Below are positions 22,691-32,351 of a stretch of 64,000 bases of DNA, piece by piece. Source of the DNA: Tenodera sinensis (taxonomy: Eukaryota > Arthropoda > Insecta > Mantodea > Mantidae); assembly GCA_030765045.1 (NCBI GenBank), contig CM060963.1, forward strand, positions 120,595,735 through 120,659,734. Reading direction: 5' to 3'. The notes beneath the pieces were generated by a model, which saw only the letters and a program-made list of their open reading frames with translations, did not search any database and was not told where the DNA came from. Positions within the stretch are counted from its first letter, which is position 1; each line of letters begins with the position of its first letter. The position numbers were made by a program, and so were the translations under genes.

Positions 22691-22938
22691 CATACTAAAT
22701 GTTATTATTTATTTATGCCAACAAACTTACTGTTGGTGTTTTTAAACACACAAGCCGTGTGTGGGCAAAGTTTACCAGGAGAAATACGAACTGGTTTGAG
22801 AATTTAATGCCATTCTGGCAGTTTGTCACAATAGCTCAGTGGTAGAGCAGCCGCCTGGTAAGCGGAAGGTCTGTGGTTCAAATCCCAGCTGTGGCATTGA
22901 ATTTTTAAGTTCCAGTTCTGCCTCTCATACTAAATGTT
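22691..22938 (-). mobile_element. 222-bp retroposon with 13-bp target duplication
   Basis: CATACTAAATGTT occurs at 22691-22703 and 22926-22938 and brackets 22704-22925. The left end of the insert is ATTATTTATTTA, a tail-like run if the insert is read on the minus strand. A tRNA-Thr-like sequence at 22824-22896 lies on the plus strand, antisense to that tail. Confidence 0.6.
22824..22896 (+). other. tRNA-Thr(GGU)-like sequence, probably not a functional gene
   Basis: 73 nt with a full 7-bp acceptor stem (TGTCACA with TGTGGCA, one G-T pair), GCTC/GAGC D stem, anticodon loop CTGGTAA (anticodon GGT, Thr) and a B box GGTTCAAATCC. The T stem pairs only with a bulged T, and the sequence sits inside a retroposed insert. 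I therefore treat it as a tRNA-derived segment. Confidence 0.5.
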
Positions 22939-22963
22939 GTTTGTGTTTTTCTGGGACACCCTG

Positions 22964-23308
22964 TATATGCTAGCTAACCCGACAGACATTGTCCTATTAA
23001 AACATTGCGCATCCAAAAATTATAACATTTTAAAAATAAACTATAAATTGTTTAGAATGTTTTGATGAAAAAATATGTAACAAAATTATTTTTAGAGTAC
23101 CTGACGCCACCATGCCTACAGTTATGGCAACTCCACCTATCAATTGTGTGTGATTATATCTGTATGCTATAAATTTCAATTTGTCCTGTACAAACTTAAA
23201 ACTGTTTTAAATAACAGCAAGAAAGAAAAAAACTCAAATCATTTTCCTGACAGGTATATTTTTTAAAGTACAAAAAATAAATATTTAAATATATTTTTAG
23301 TCTTAATA
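22964..23308. other. No gene recognised
   Basis: AT-rich intron sequence. Confidence 0.5.
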
Positions 23309-24123
23309 CAGTAAAACCTGCCTTTGACGTACCCCTGTCTAAAATGGAAATGTTTTATGGTCTCGTGAATTTAGGGTTGAAAAACATGCTAAATTCAGTT
23401 TATTAAATGGAAACTGTCTTACATTGACAACAGAAATCACATTATGCCCTTAAATGGAAAATTTCCAGTTTTGAAATATAGAGTTTAGAAAATTTCCAGG
23501 TACAAAACTACATCAATTAAGGTTCTTTCAATTGCAGTGCTATGGAATATGTCAACATAGACAGTGATGTGCAAACTGAAACAGACACAGTTGATATACT
23601 TGTAAGATATCTTAATTGAGAATATGTAAAGTTGGATAGAAGAAGAGAAGGCGGAGGAAGATGAAGAGGAATATATCCCTTTGTTGGAAGAAGAGTGTAG
23701 GCTAAAGGCTTATTGGGATGCTGTCAAAAGTTTAAAGGAACTGCAACAATTTGTCCTATGGCGAAATACTTGGATAATTTGGTGTGCTTTCTCAGGCCAA
23801 AGTGTTTGTGGAAGTTGAGGAGCTAAGCAGCAATGTGTCCAGAAAGCCCTCCTTGACCACTGTAAGAAATAAATGAATCATGTATACAGCTATTTTTCAT
23901 TCATTATGTTTTGGTGTGTATTAGATGTATGTAGTACAGTAGAAATATCCAAATACACACAATAGAATAATGTATGTATATTTTTAACCTCATACTGTCC
24001 ATTTATGTATGTTAATGGCTTAATGTTCTTAATAATCTAGGCCTGCCTTCATTAAGCGGAAATCTGTCTTTAACGGAAATGTTCGACAGTCCCATTTGAT
24101 TCCGCTGAAGACAGGTTTTACTT
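23309..24123 (+). mobile_element. pogo/Tigger-like element remnant
   Basis: The left end CAGTAAAACCTGCCTTTGAC after TA, and a right end whose reverse complement is AAGTAAAACCTGTCTTCAGC, resemble the inverted repeats of pogo/Tigger elements. Internal sequence repeats AACGGAAAT-type motifs near the right end. A short acidic frame near 23540-23790 vaguely resembles the acidic C-terminus of Tigger transposases, but the DDE core is missing. Assignment rests mostly on the termini. Confidence 0.5.
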
Positions 24124-24198
24124 TATTAACAGAAATAAAATTTGCATTTTTTATCTTAATAGTATTTTACGAACAATAATTTTAGTTAATATTTTAGG

Positions 24199-26545
24199 GG
24201 TATAAACAAACAAATTTGATGGCTTGCCAACCCTTGAACATGCAACATAAAATTGGCCATGTGAAAAGCATGGATATTCTAGATTCAACCTACAAAATTT
24301 ACATTGTTTGGCCTTGTGACTTATTAATAGTCATTGCAAATGCCAAGCAAATTGTTAACTGCAAACACTTGAATAGAATGGGCGAGTCTGAACAGAACAT
24401 TGGGATCTGTGGTAGAACAACTTCACCTTGAAATTTGCTATTTAAAATGGTAGCTCCAAGAACATTGCCCATGATTTTTTATGACCAATCGTGTGCCATT
24501 GCATAGTTCTGGAGCACTCAAATTTTGAAGCAAAATTGTTGGTGAACCAATCTTCAACCGCAAGTTATGTGGTGGCATTCCGGGTAAATCCAGTGAATTC
24601 AAGAATTCAACAGCAGAGTTGACAACTTCCTCAGGATTAACAACAGTGTTGATGGATTTAAGTGATATTTCATTGCCAGACAATGACCATTATATTTTAA
24701 AATTAATTGCATTGAAATCTATATTTTTGTGGCCAAAATAACTCACTAAGGTAGCCATGCATGATTAGTGTAATTAGCTTATAAATTTGGGAATATAATT
24801 TCAATCAAAGCATTGGTATCCACCATGTAACAAAAATTGTCTGGTAATTGGATTACATTTTAATGCAACTTAAATTTTCCTTGATTCTTTCAAACATGCA
24901 CTAATTTCATCCGCATATGTAGCATGTGGTGCTGTATTTTTATAAAGATTATTACTTTGCGTTGAGCTAAGGGATTCTTTTCTTTCTCTCTGGGCATGGT
25001 ACTGGGTGAAATGAATGAACATTCAATGTAACTTCACTATTATCACTTTATTAACACTTTTTTCATCCCTTATTACACTTGTTATAATAGAATTGACTTT
25101 TGTTGTCCCTAGTTGTATTTTCTTGACAGTCTTTTCACTTTATAAAGTCTCTCAGACCCACGTCCATGCGCATTACAGAAATGTGTCTTCACCTTTCAAA
25201 CACAGAGACGCTACTGACAAAAAATTGGCGTCTCTTTACATGACACTCTTTTTATATTCATGCGCATATGCGCTCATTTTATACTTTCCTCGCTAAATAG
25301 TTCCTGTAATGTTAGGGAAGCGATCTTTATCTATCCTCCCTACACTTTTAACATTAAATATATATGGTTCTTATATTTATACATATTAAATTTACACATG
25401 AAAATTAACATTTATGATGTTTTTAAACACTTCTATTTTTCGTAACAATGAAAAAATAGTAACACATTTTCATTACTCAACTAATCCTTACCAACATGAA
25501 AAATAAATTACATTTGCAATAAATATTTACATAAATGATTTCCTTTTGGAGTCTAACCATATATTCTGTCTCACATGCATAATGACCGGCAATGTCTGTC
25601 TGAAATCACCAGACAGCAGCAGTAGAGCAACACTGAAAAGCCTGGTATTATTATTGAGATATTTGAGCGCTCTACCAAGATCTTCAGCTGAATGCTTGTG
25701 GGCCATAGTGCATTCATCACAGATAATAGTTTTGCATTTTCTCAAAATTTCAGACATGCCTGAATGCTTCTTTATCCTTCTTTATATTACACATTGCTAT
25801 TGCTCTATGAGTGAAAAATATTGTAGAGCAAGAGGATTAATGACTTCATTGTCAGAAATCCAGCATTAGCTAACAACAACAATATTACACATTGCGATCC
25901 TCCAGACATTCTGGGGGTTGTGACAGAGTGACGTAACCGCCAAAACATAAACATATGGTGCTCTCTAAAAAGCGGTTACTATTACTGCTATTGTTCTCTT
26001 CAGTAATATTGGAGAGCAAGAGGATTAATGACTTCATTGTCAGAAATCCAGCATTAGCTAACAACATATTACACAATGCATCGGGATTTGTGTGAATGTT
26101 CAATGACAACTTGAATGGTGAATGCGCAGTCCACCCATCATCAAGCAAGATTGCCTGATGAAGCAATTGCCAACCCAATACGATTATGTGATCTAATATG
26201 GGCAAGTATCAGTGAGATAAGGACTGTTTTGCCAGTGCCACCTGGTGCATCCCCCCCCCCCAAAAAAAAAAAAAAATCGCCATCTTGTGCTGCAATTGAC
26301 AAATTAATTTGATCAAATATATTCTTTTGTTCAGCAGTGAGCAGTTGCTTATTATTGGCAAAAAAAAGTAACCAAGGATGTATCAAACTGTTTTTGGCAC
26401 TGAACATTGCTCTTAATGATTTATGCTGCTGGGTGGTAGACGATGGCATACCGAAATGAATATGTGCCATATTTGAAATGAGAATACAAATATCCTCAAT
26501 CTTTATTAATGCCTCGTTATATATTTCTGGTGATGCCCTATCCAT
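24199..26545 (-). pseudogene. Helitron-type Pif1-like helicase, degenerate
   Basis: On the minus strand, in order: the N-terminal helicase region with Walker A APGGTGKT (about 26230), TAHS(P/A)FKL, Walker B-like IICDECTMAHK with LLLSGDFRQTLPVI (about 25560-25730), then LPGMPPHNL, KIGSP and LCNGTRLV (24450-24640), and LAFAMTINKSQGQ with a degraded GQ(F/L)YVA(C)SRVG-like end (24200-24430). This matches the C-terminal helicase of Helitron Rep-Hel proteins; no Rep domain was seen. There are frameshifts, stops, an internal duplication (25826-25878 and 26012-26064) and a solo LTR insertion at 24963-25573. Confidence 0.85.
24963..25573 (-). repeat. Solo LTR, distant relative of the Gypsy B LTR
   Basis: 611 bp with TG...CA ends, homologous to 30425-31037 and more distantly to the element B LTR (shared ATATTCTGTCTCA end and TACGTCC-type central blocks). 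It splits the Helitron helicase frame between the GDFRQTLPVI block and the downstream ADEI-ACLK block, which shows it is an insertion. The flanks (GCGT, CATG) do not form a clear duplication, so it is probably old. Confidence 0.75.
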
Positions 26546-26675
26546 TATAAACTATTTTCTGTGGTTTAATGCAGTATCAACATTTCACTGTAAAAGTAAA
26601 AATATCAATGCATCGCTAATACCGTGAATTGCACTTCTCATTTGGGTTAAAAGTTGCTATTGCGCATGCACTGTA

Positions 26676-27290
26676 GCGGGAAGATGACCATGTTTGTTGT
26701 ATTTATGCGATTATATTACTGTATAAGAAAATGTACTACAAAGGCGCTAGCACAATTTGCACAGTGTATTTTTAATTATGCTTTAATATCTTATTTCAAT
26801 AAATAATATGTGAAATTTGTAGGTTAATGTAGCAGGAGGATGGCCATGTTTGTTGTATTTATATCTTTTATTGCTGTATAAAAAAGCATTACAAGGCTCA
26901 AGCATAATTTGCACGATGTGTATTTTTTAATTACACTTTAAAATCTCATTTCAATAAATAATAATATATGAAATTTGTAGGTTAAGCTGATTGTAATATA
27001 ATGCACGTATATACATAATTGGAATTCATGAAAAATCATGTAAAATGCTCACCCCTGTACTACCTTACAGATTTGCACAATGTATATGTTTTAATTACAC
27101 TTTAAGACCTTCCTTCAATAAATATTAATATATTACATTTGTAGGTTAAGCTTAATGTTATAGGATGCAATTGTATTCATCATTGGAATGTAAAACACTC
27201 ACTTCAATATTGCACCTTACACATTTGCATAATGTATATTTATTAATTACACTTTTAAATACTTGCTCTGAATAAGTGCTTGCTTCTAAT
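26676..27290. repeat. Degenerate tandem repeat, about 157-bp period, four copies
   Basis: Landmark TTTGTAGGTTAA recurs near 26815, 26974 and 27139, and TTGCACAATGTAT-like blocks near 26757, 26909, 27073 and 27228. Each unit also has TTTCAATAAATAAT. No coding capacity. It lies next to the 5' side of the Helitron helicase remnant and could belong to it. Confidence 0.65.
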
Positions 27291-27410
27291 GTAATATTAA
27301 TGCTCAGCTGTGATAAAAATTTCCTCGAATTCGATGCCAGCAAAAAATAACAGAAATAATGTAGAAACTGATTATCCGGGCTTGTGGGCCGTGGTCTAGT
27401 CAGGAAACTC

Positions 27411-27460
27411 CTTCCAGACGTTTCGTCCGAAGCAGAGTCGAACATCCTTAGTGGTGTTGC
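27411..27460 (-). ncRNA. Hammerhead-ribozyme-like motif downstream of Penelope ORF
   Basis: Minus strand: CTAAGGA (consensus CUGANGA with one mismatch), then a 6-bp stem II GTTCGA/TCGGAC around CTCTGCT, then GAAAC and GTC. Flanking CCA and TGG could form the start of helix I. It begins at the stop codon of a Penelope-like C-terminal frame. Penelope-like elements are known to carry hammerheads. Core mismatch and short helix I make activity doubtful. Confidence 0.4.
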
Positions 27461-27800
27461 CTTAACACTCTCTTAGTCTCGGCGATGACTGACACAGAGC
27501 CTTTTGGCTTCACGGGCTTTATACGTTTGGCGCGGGTGGGCGAAGCTAGTTCCTGGTTGCTCCGGTCTTGGCTTATTGGTATGGCTGCTGTGGGGGCTGG
27601 GTTGCTGCTTCTATAGTCTATGCTTGATGTTGAGGCTGTTGGCGGCATATGGTCCTGGATTTGTTGACGGTCAGGTTTCCTGCATGCTTTTTGTAATGCT
27701 GGATGCCAGGCTTTATTTAGGCGTTTGGTTTCATCCTTTCTATTGAAGTTGTTGTTATGTTTGTGGATCTCTATAGCTTCTCGACTTAAACGGGTGTAAT
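27448..27800 (-). pseudogene. Penelope-like element, C-terminal end
   Basis: The minus-strand frame from about 27800 to the stop at 27448 reads SREAIEIHKHNNNFNRKDET followed by NKAWHPAL and a low-complexity, Pro/Ser/Lys-rich tail. The REA-EI-KH-NNFNR block followed by a W-P residue pair is what I associate with the region after the GIY-YIG domain of Penelope-like retroelements. RT and GIY-YIG parts are absent here. A second Penelope remnant is at 63100-63290. Confidence 0.65.
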
Positions 27801-28242
27801 AATGTACTGTACTTTAAAACCAGCAGTAGTTGGTTGTCATAAAAAAGTAACAATTATCATAGATCTTATTGAAAAACAACATTTAAGTCAATTTTTTGTT
27901 GCCTTAAATATTTTTATATATTTTTTATTATTGGTTTGAATTTTCAAATACTTGTACTTTTTTTCAAGTGATAAATAAGCATTCATTTTTTCTGAAGGTT
28001 CAATGATATGAAACTTTAAAGTCTTCACATAACAATCCATTTTTTTATAAATCTATTACTTTAGGTTTACAGTATACCTAAACGAAATGTCTGAATGTAT
28101 ATTGTACGGCCAGTGGATCTCCGGCTCTGACGTTTAACAGCTGTAATGAGTTGGAGGAGGAAGGTTAACGTTGCCAATGCATAGTAATGAGTTTCAGAAA
28201 CTACATTCTCAAAATTACTGTAAGAATGAAAGTATATGATGT
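27801..28242. other. No gene recognised
   Basis: AT-rich intron sequence. The ORF at 28067-28321 is the tail and 3' end of the adjacent LINE read out of context. Confidence 0.5.
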
Positions 28243-29134
28243 TTATTAAGTTGTTGTTGTTGTTGTTGTTTTCTAGTGCCTTGCATCTGGCAATGAAGCC
28301 ATTAGCATTCGTGCTTTCCAATACTTTTGAACTGTAGTTTCTTCTGATCTTAATGCTTCACAGGTCTTCAAGTGGTCTTCATTCATTTCTGCTGGATCGT
28401 TACACAGGACACATATTGGTGAGGCTGAGATACCTATTCTGTAGAGATGACTTGCTAAGCAGTCGTGATTTGTCAATAGTCGAAAGGCTGCAACCGCTGT
28501 TTTCCGTGGTCTCTGGGGGATTATATCTGGGTTGGAAAGTAGTGTAATCCATTTTTTATCTTTGGCATTTGTTTCTATTTCTTGTAGGTATGAATGAGAA
28601 AATTTTTTAACGATCAAGCGTTTTATTGAGGAATATGAGAAATTGAATTTAGACTTTTGTTTTATTGTTGTGCCTTTCTTTGCAAGTGAGTCTGCAGCTT
28701 CATTCCCCATGACTCCACAGTGTGCTGGAATCCATTGGAGCTGAACAGTCTTATTAACTTTTTGGAGTTGTGTTAACATTTTGTAGCATTCTCTAATTTT
28801 TGTTGACTTCTTTGTAGTATTTGAACATATTCCCTGAATTGCAGCTTTAGAATCCGAAAGAATGACTGCCTTGTTAAATTTATTTAAGGGAAGATTTAAT
28901 AATTGTCGGAGAGCAATGTATATAGCCTCTATTTCTCCATCATAATTTGTTGTGTCTCTGCCAACAGAATGATAAAAGGAAAAATGTGAACACGTAACTC
29001 CAGCTCCAGTAAGGTTTTCCTTGGAGGATCCATCAGTATATATGTGCAGCCATTCTTCTGTGGGATACCTAGTATTGATTGTTTCCAGAGCTAGAAGTTT
29101 TTGTATTTCTTTTGGTGTGTCTGATTATTAAGTT
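28243..29134 (-). mobile_element. 5'-truncated LINE with RNase H, 10-bp target duplication
   Basis: Flanked by TTATTAAGTT at 28243-28252 and 29125-29134. On the minus strand it encodes the end of ORF2: RNase H (IYTDGSS, YDGEIEAIYIAL, VILSDSKAAI, WIPAHCGVMGNEAADSLAKK) and a CCHC-like knuckle CVLCNDPAEMNEDHLKTC. The stop TAG is followed within three bases by an (AAC)n tail, so there is essentially no 3' untranslated region. It is frame-clean from about 28779 to 28273. RNase H places it in the I superfamily. Its last 111 bp are identical at 18731-18841 and 57247-57357. Confidence 0.88.
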
Positions 29135-29415
29135 TAAAACATTAAAATACAAGTTTTGGTTTTATTTTCATCCAATATTCTCGTTATACCACTATTATGT
29201 TCGAATATTACGGTTACATCTGTTATGGGCAGTAGCTATTACTATTGGCAATACTGGAAGCGAGTAACATACTGGGTGTAAAAACTAGCACCAATCAGCA
29301 CTGTCACTACTAAGCGTGGCTTTCAAATCCAGCACCATGTTGCCAGCTCTGTTTTACAAGGACCACGTGGCTTACTGGCTTGTGGTGTTGGTGCAGGTGA
29401 AGTTTTTTAGCTATT

Positions 29416-30424
29416 TTGTCCATGCCTGAATTCCGATTTAAGTGTTTCTTGTGTTATTATTATCATCGTTATTGTAATAACATGGCTACTGGTTCATCGG
29501 AATCGAAGAAAAATTCAGCTCTTCTAAGGGCCAAAACCGTGAATTTATTATTCAGGCCTCATGAGTACTTTGAGAAGGAATGCAACAATGGTGGACCCCT
29601 TCTATCTGCTACCAAGGTGCTGGATAGAGTTTGTGACGCTTTGAAAGTGGGACAAACTACTGCAAAGAGTGTGACCAAGGAGAAGTACCCAGTGAATTTT
29701 AATACACCATCTGCAATTCTGCATACTCTGGAAAAACAAAGGCCACAAAAGAGCCCTACAACTTCTCTTGATGTATTTTAAAAGGATGCTATTAGGCAGC
29801 ATGTGTATCAGAATTATATGAGGAAGGAATTTCCTACTTGTGAGAAGCTGCTGTTACTCTGAAAGAAGCTGGTTTTCCATTTAAAAAGTATTCTGGAAGG
29901 AAAACTGTGATAGAAAGAAGTGACATTGTTGCATGGCATGGCAAATTTTTGTGATAAATTCTTAAAACCAATCCTGAAAAGGTTGTATGGCTTGCCAAAA
30001 TGTGGATAAATGCAGGATATATGAAGACAAAGGCATGGACTGATGACACTCTTGCAGGGACAATGAAAGTGCCAGTAGGGAAATGAAGTAGATTGATTCT
30101 GCTTCATGCTGGTGGTGTAGGCAGTTTTGTTCCAGGTGCTATGCTCTTGTTTAAATCAAAGAGCACTCATGATTATCACAAAGAAATGGATGGAAACACA
30201 TTTAAACGCTGGTTCCAAGAATCCCTCCTGCCAAACATCAGTGCAAACTCCATTATTGCTATGGACAATGTGCCTTACCACTCGGTGCAGTTAAACAAAG
30301 CACCGACAATGAGCGACAGTAAGAATGTTCTGCAGTGTAAATGGCATCTTGATTATAAGGAAACAAGAAAAGCTTTTGTAAGATTAGTTTTGGTGCTGTT
30401 TTTATCGAAGCGTTGCTTCATGTT
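29416..30424 (+). pseudogene. Tc1/mariner-superfamily transposase remnant
   Basis: Plus-strand frames with an N-terminal segment (29416-29781, HTH-like) and a catalytic half rebuilt across frameshifts: LHAGGVGSFVPGAMLLFKSK, DYHKEMDGNTFKRWF and IAMDNVPYHSVQLNKAPT, the second-Asp region of a DDE_3-type transposase common in arthropod genomes. Several stops and frameshifts separate the halves (around 29780-30090). A solo LTR follows directly at 30425 and may have truncated it. Confidence 0.75.
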
Positions 30425-31037
30425 TGAGCGATGAGGCTCTTATTTCTCTCAGGGCGTGGTAACGGATGGAAGGAAAAATCACACGATGTTTCTTCACCAC
30501 AATGTATTATTTTATTAACACTTTTTCTCTATTTTACATTTAAATAAATCCTCTTAGCACTGTTTTAAATTATTTAAGTCTTTCCACTTTTTCAAAAAGT
30601 GGAACAAAAGCTTGATGAAAGTCTGGTAAACGTTCTACAATGTTCACACACTACCAAAATACGTCCTATCACCTTGGACACGTAGACGCTAGTGAAAGGA
30701 GTCTGGCATCATCTCATGTGATACTACCTTTCTCGTATACATCCGCGTATGCGTCCATCAAATAGTTCCCGTATTGTTAGGGAAGTGATCTTTAGCTATC
30801 CTGATTTCGCTTTTATTATTGAACACATATAATTCTAATATTTATACATATATATTAAAATTAAATATGGAAATATTTATGACATCTTTAAACAAACTTA
30901 TTTGTTCATAACAATGAACATTAGTAACACGTTTTCGTCATTTAACCATCTCATACCAACATCAAAAAACAAATTACACTCTTAACAAATATTCACATAA
31001 ACGATTTTCTTTTGGGATCTTCTAATATTCTGTCTCA
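30425..31037 (-). repeat. Solo LTR related to 24963-25573
   Basis: 613 bp, TG...CA ends, starting TGAGCGATGAGG and ending ATATTCTGTCTCA. It shares the GTTAGGGAAG(T/C)GATCTTTA block with 24963-25573. The flanks are TGTT and GTTT, not an exact duplication. Confidence 0.75.
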
Positions 31038-31683
31038 GTTTGGATAGTAGAGGAAAAGTTATGTGAATGCAAGAGATAAGATGTTTATTAGTTGTGAGCA
31101 AAGAGCATTTAAACAAAGCTCTCTGGCTATGTGCTTCTGTTAAAAAGACATAATTGAAAATGTTCAAATGCTCATAGACTGTATATGAACCCAAATTTCA
31201 ACCTGTAAAAATTTTAAAATACAGTAGTGGGTACCCATTTAAAAAATGGTAATACACAAAATAAGCTTATCAGATATAAATTGTGTTGCACTTCTTTTCC
31301 TGTAGTAATATTTGTTTGCCTATTATTGTCATAGAGTTATATAAAATTCAATGAAAATAAACAGAACTTAGTAACTATTGCCTGAAATAAAAAGTTTTTT
31401 TTTCTTAGAGTAACATCCAGTGGTGGGATGCACTTATCCTTTAACTTAAAGGCACATTATGCAGCACCAAAGACCTACCATTATCAGATGATAATGCAAA
31501 TTTAAATAAATAAAATTACCCAGCTAATCATTTATTTAATATTTAGGAAGCCAATTATGAGATAAAGATACAAAAATTTGAAATACATCTTGAGCATGGT
31601 GTGGAATTGTAACAGGTGGGCTCAGCAATGTGAAGTGAGTGTCACAGTGCTGAGATTAGAAAACATAAGTAAAACAGAGACTT
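31038..31683. other. No gene recognised
   Basis: AT-rich intron sequence. Confidence 0.5.
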
Positions 31684-31736
31684 TGACCACTCCTTCAATG
31701 ATGTCCACTGCAGTTCTGGACGAAACGTCTAGACCA
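31684..31736 (+). ncRNA. Second hammerhead-like motif
   Basis: Plus strand: CAATGATG, then GTCCA/TGGAC 5-bp stem around CTGCAGTTC, then GAAACGTC. The stem sequence differs from that at 27411-27460 while pairing is kept, which supports a conserved structure. The first core strand departs from CUGANGA. Confidence 0.35.
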
Positions 31737-31740
31737 AGTT

Positions 31741-32222
31741 ACCCCAGCAGACCACAGCAAACCAGCCCTAAAGATTACTCTAGAATTACCAACTCCAGCT
31801 ATGAAAGCCTACTTACTCACAAAAGAAACACATAAGAACATGAAAATCTGAATTGAAATAAAAATCTGGTAATATTGCGGTGAAGAGGGCGGGGGGGGGG
31901 GGGGGGGGGGAGAGAAGTTGACCCCAGTCAGTTAATTATCCACCAGATTCTGACTTTCCAAGGTGGAATGAGAAACATAGAGATGACCCGCTGTATAAAA
32001 TCCCTTGCTTAGAAACACATTTTTGGAATGTAGAGCTTGTAGTAATGTTGCTAAAAAGGTAGTAACTAACTTTTCTTAATCGTGTTGGCAATGACTGTCC
32101 TTGTTAAATTCAATTAAATTGGGTTCTTTGGTCTAATCTGTGATAGTATGTGCCAAAATAATATTTTAATCAACAGAGGAATTTTGTAGAAAATAAAAAT
32201 ATATTCCTTCAGGTAAAATTTT

Positions 32223-32259
<37 letters not shown>

Positions 32260-32347
32260 AGTAAAAGAAAACAAGTCAAAACAAAAACTCTTAGGTGAAA
32301 ATTTTTAAGGAGAGGAAGAATTTCCTGAAAGTCCTTGCCATACATCC
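31741..32347. other. No gene; poly-G and poly-A tracts
   Basis: A G run at about 31890-31911 and an A run at about 32226-32254. Nothing else identified. Confidence 0.6.
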
Positions 32348-32351
32348 TTAA

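Larger units (their letters stand above)
21861..22963. mobile_element. Non-autonomous inverted-repeat DNA element (MITE-like)
   Basis: Left end CTGGGTGTCCCAAAAAAACA and right end (reverse complement) CAGGGTGTCCCAGAAAAACA are imperfect inverted repeats continuing for about 38 bp to a shared TAGTATG. A TA sits outside the right end; the left flank is TG, probably a decayed TA. There is no transposase. A retroposon with tRNA-like sequence (22704-22925) is inserted near the right end. Confidence 0.7.

Noticed and set aside
22824..22896. Functional tRNA-Thr gene
   Set aside because: The T stem is broken by a bulge and the sequence sits inside a target-duplicated retroposon.
24963..25573. Exact 4-bp target duplication for this solo LTR
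   Set aside because: The flanks GCGT and CATG do not match; insertion is inferred from the split Helitron frame instead.
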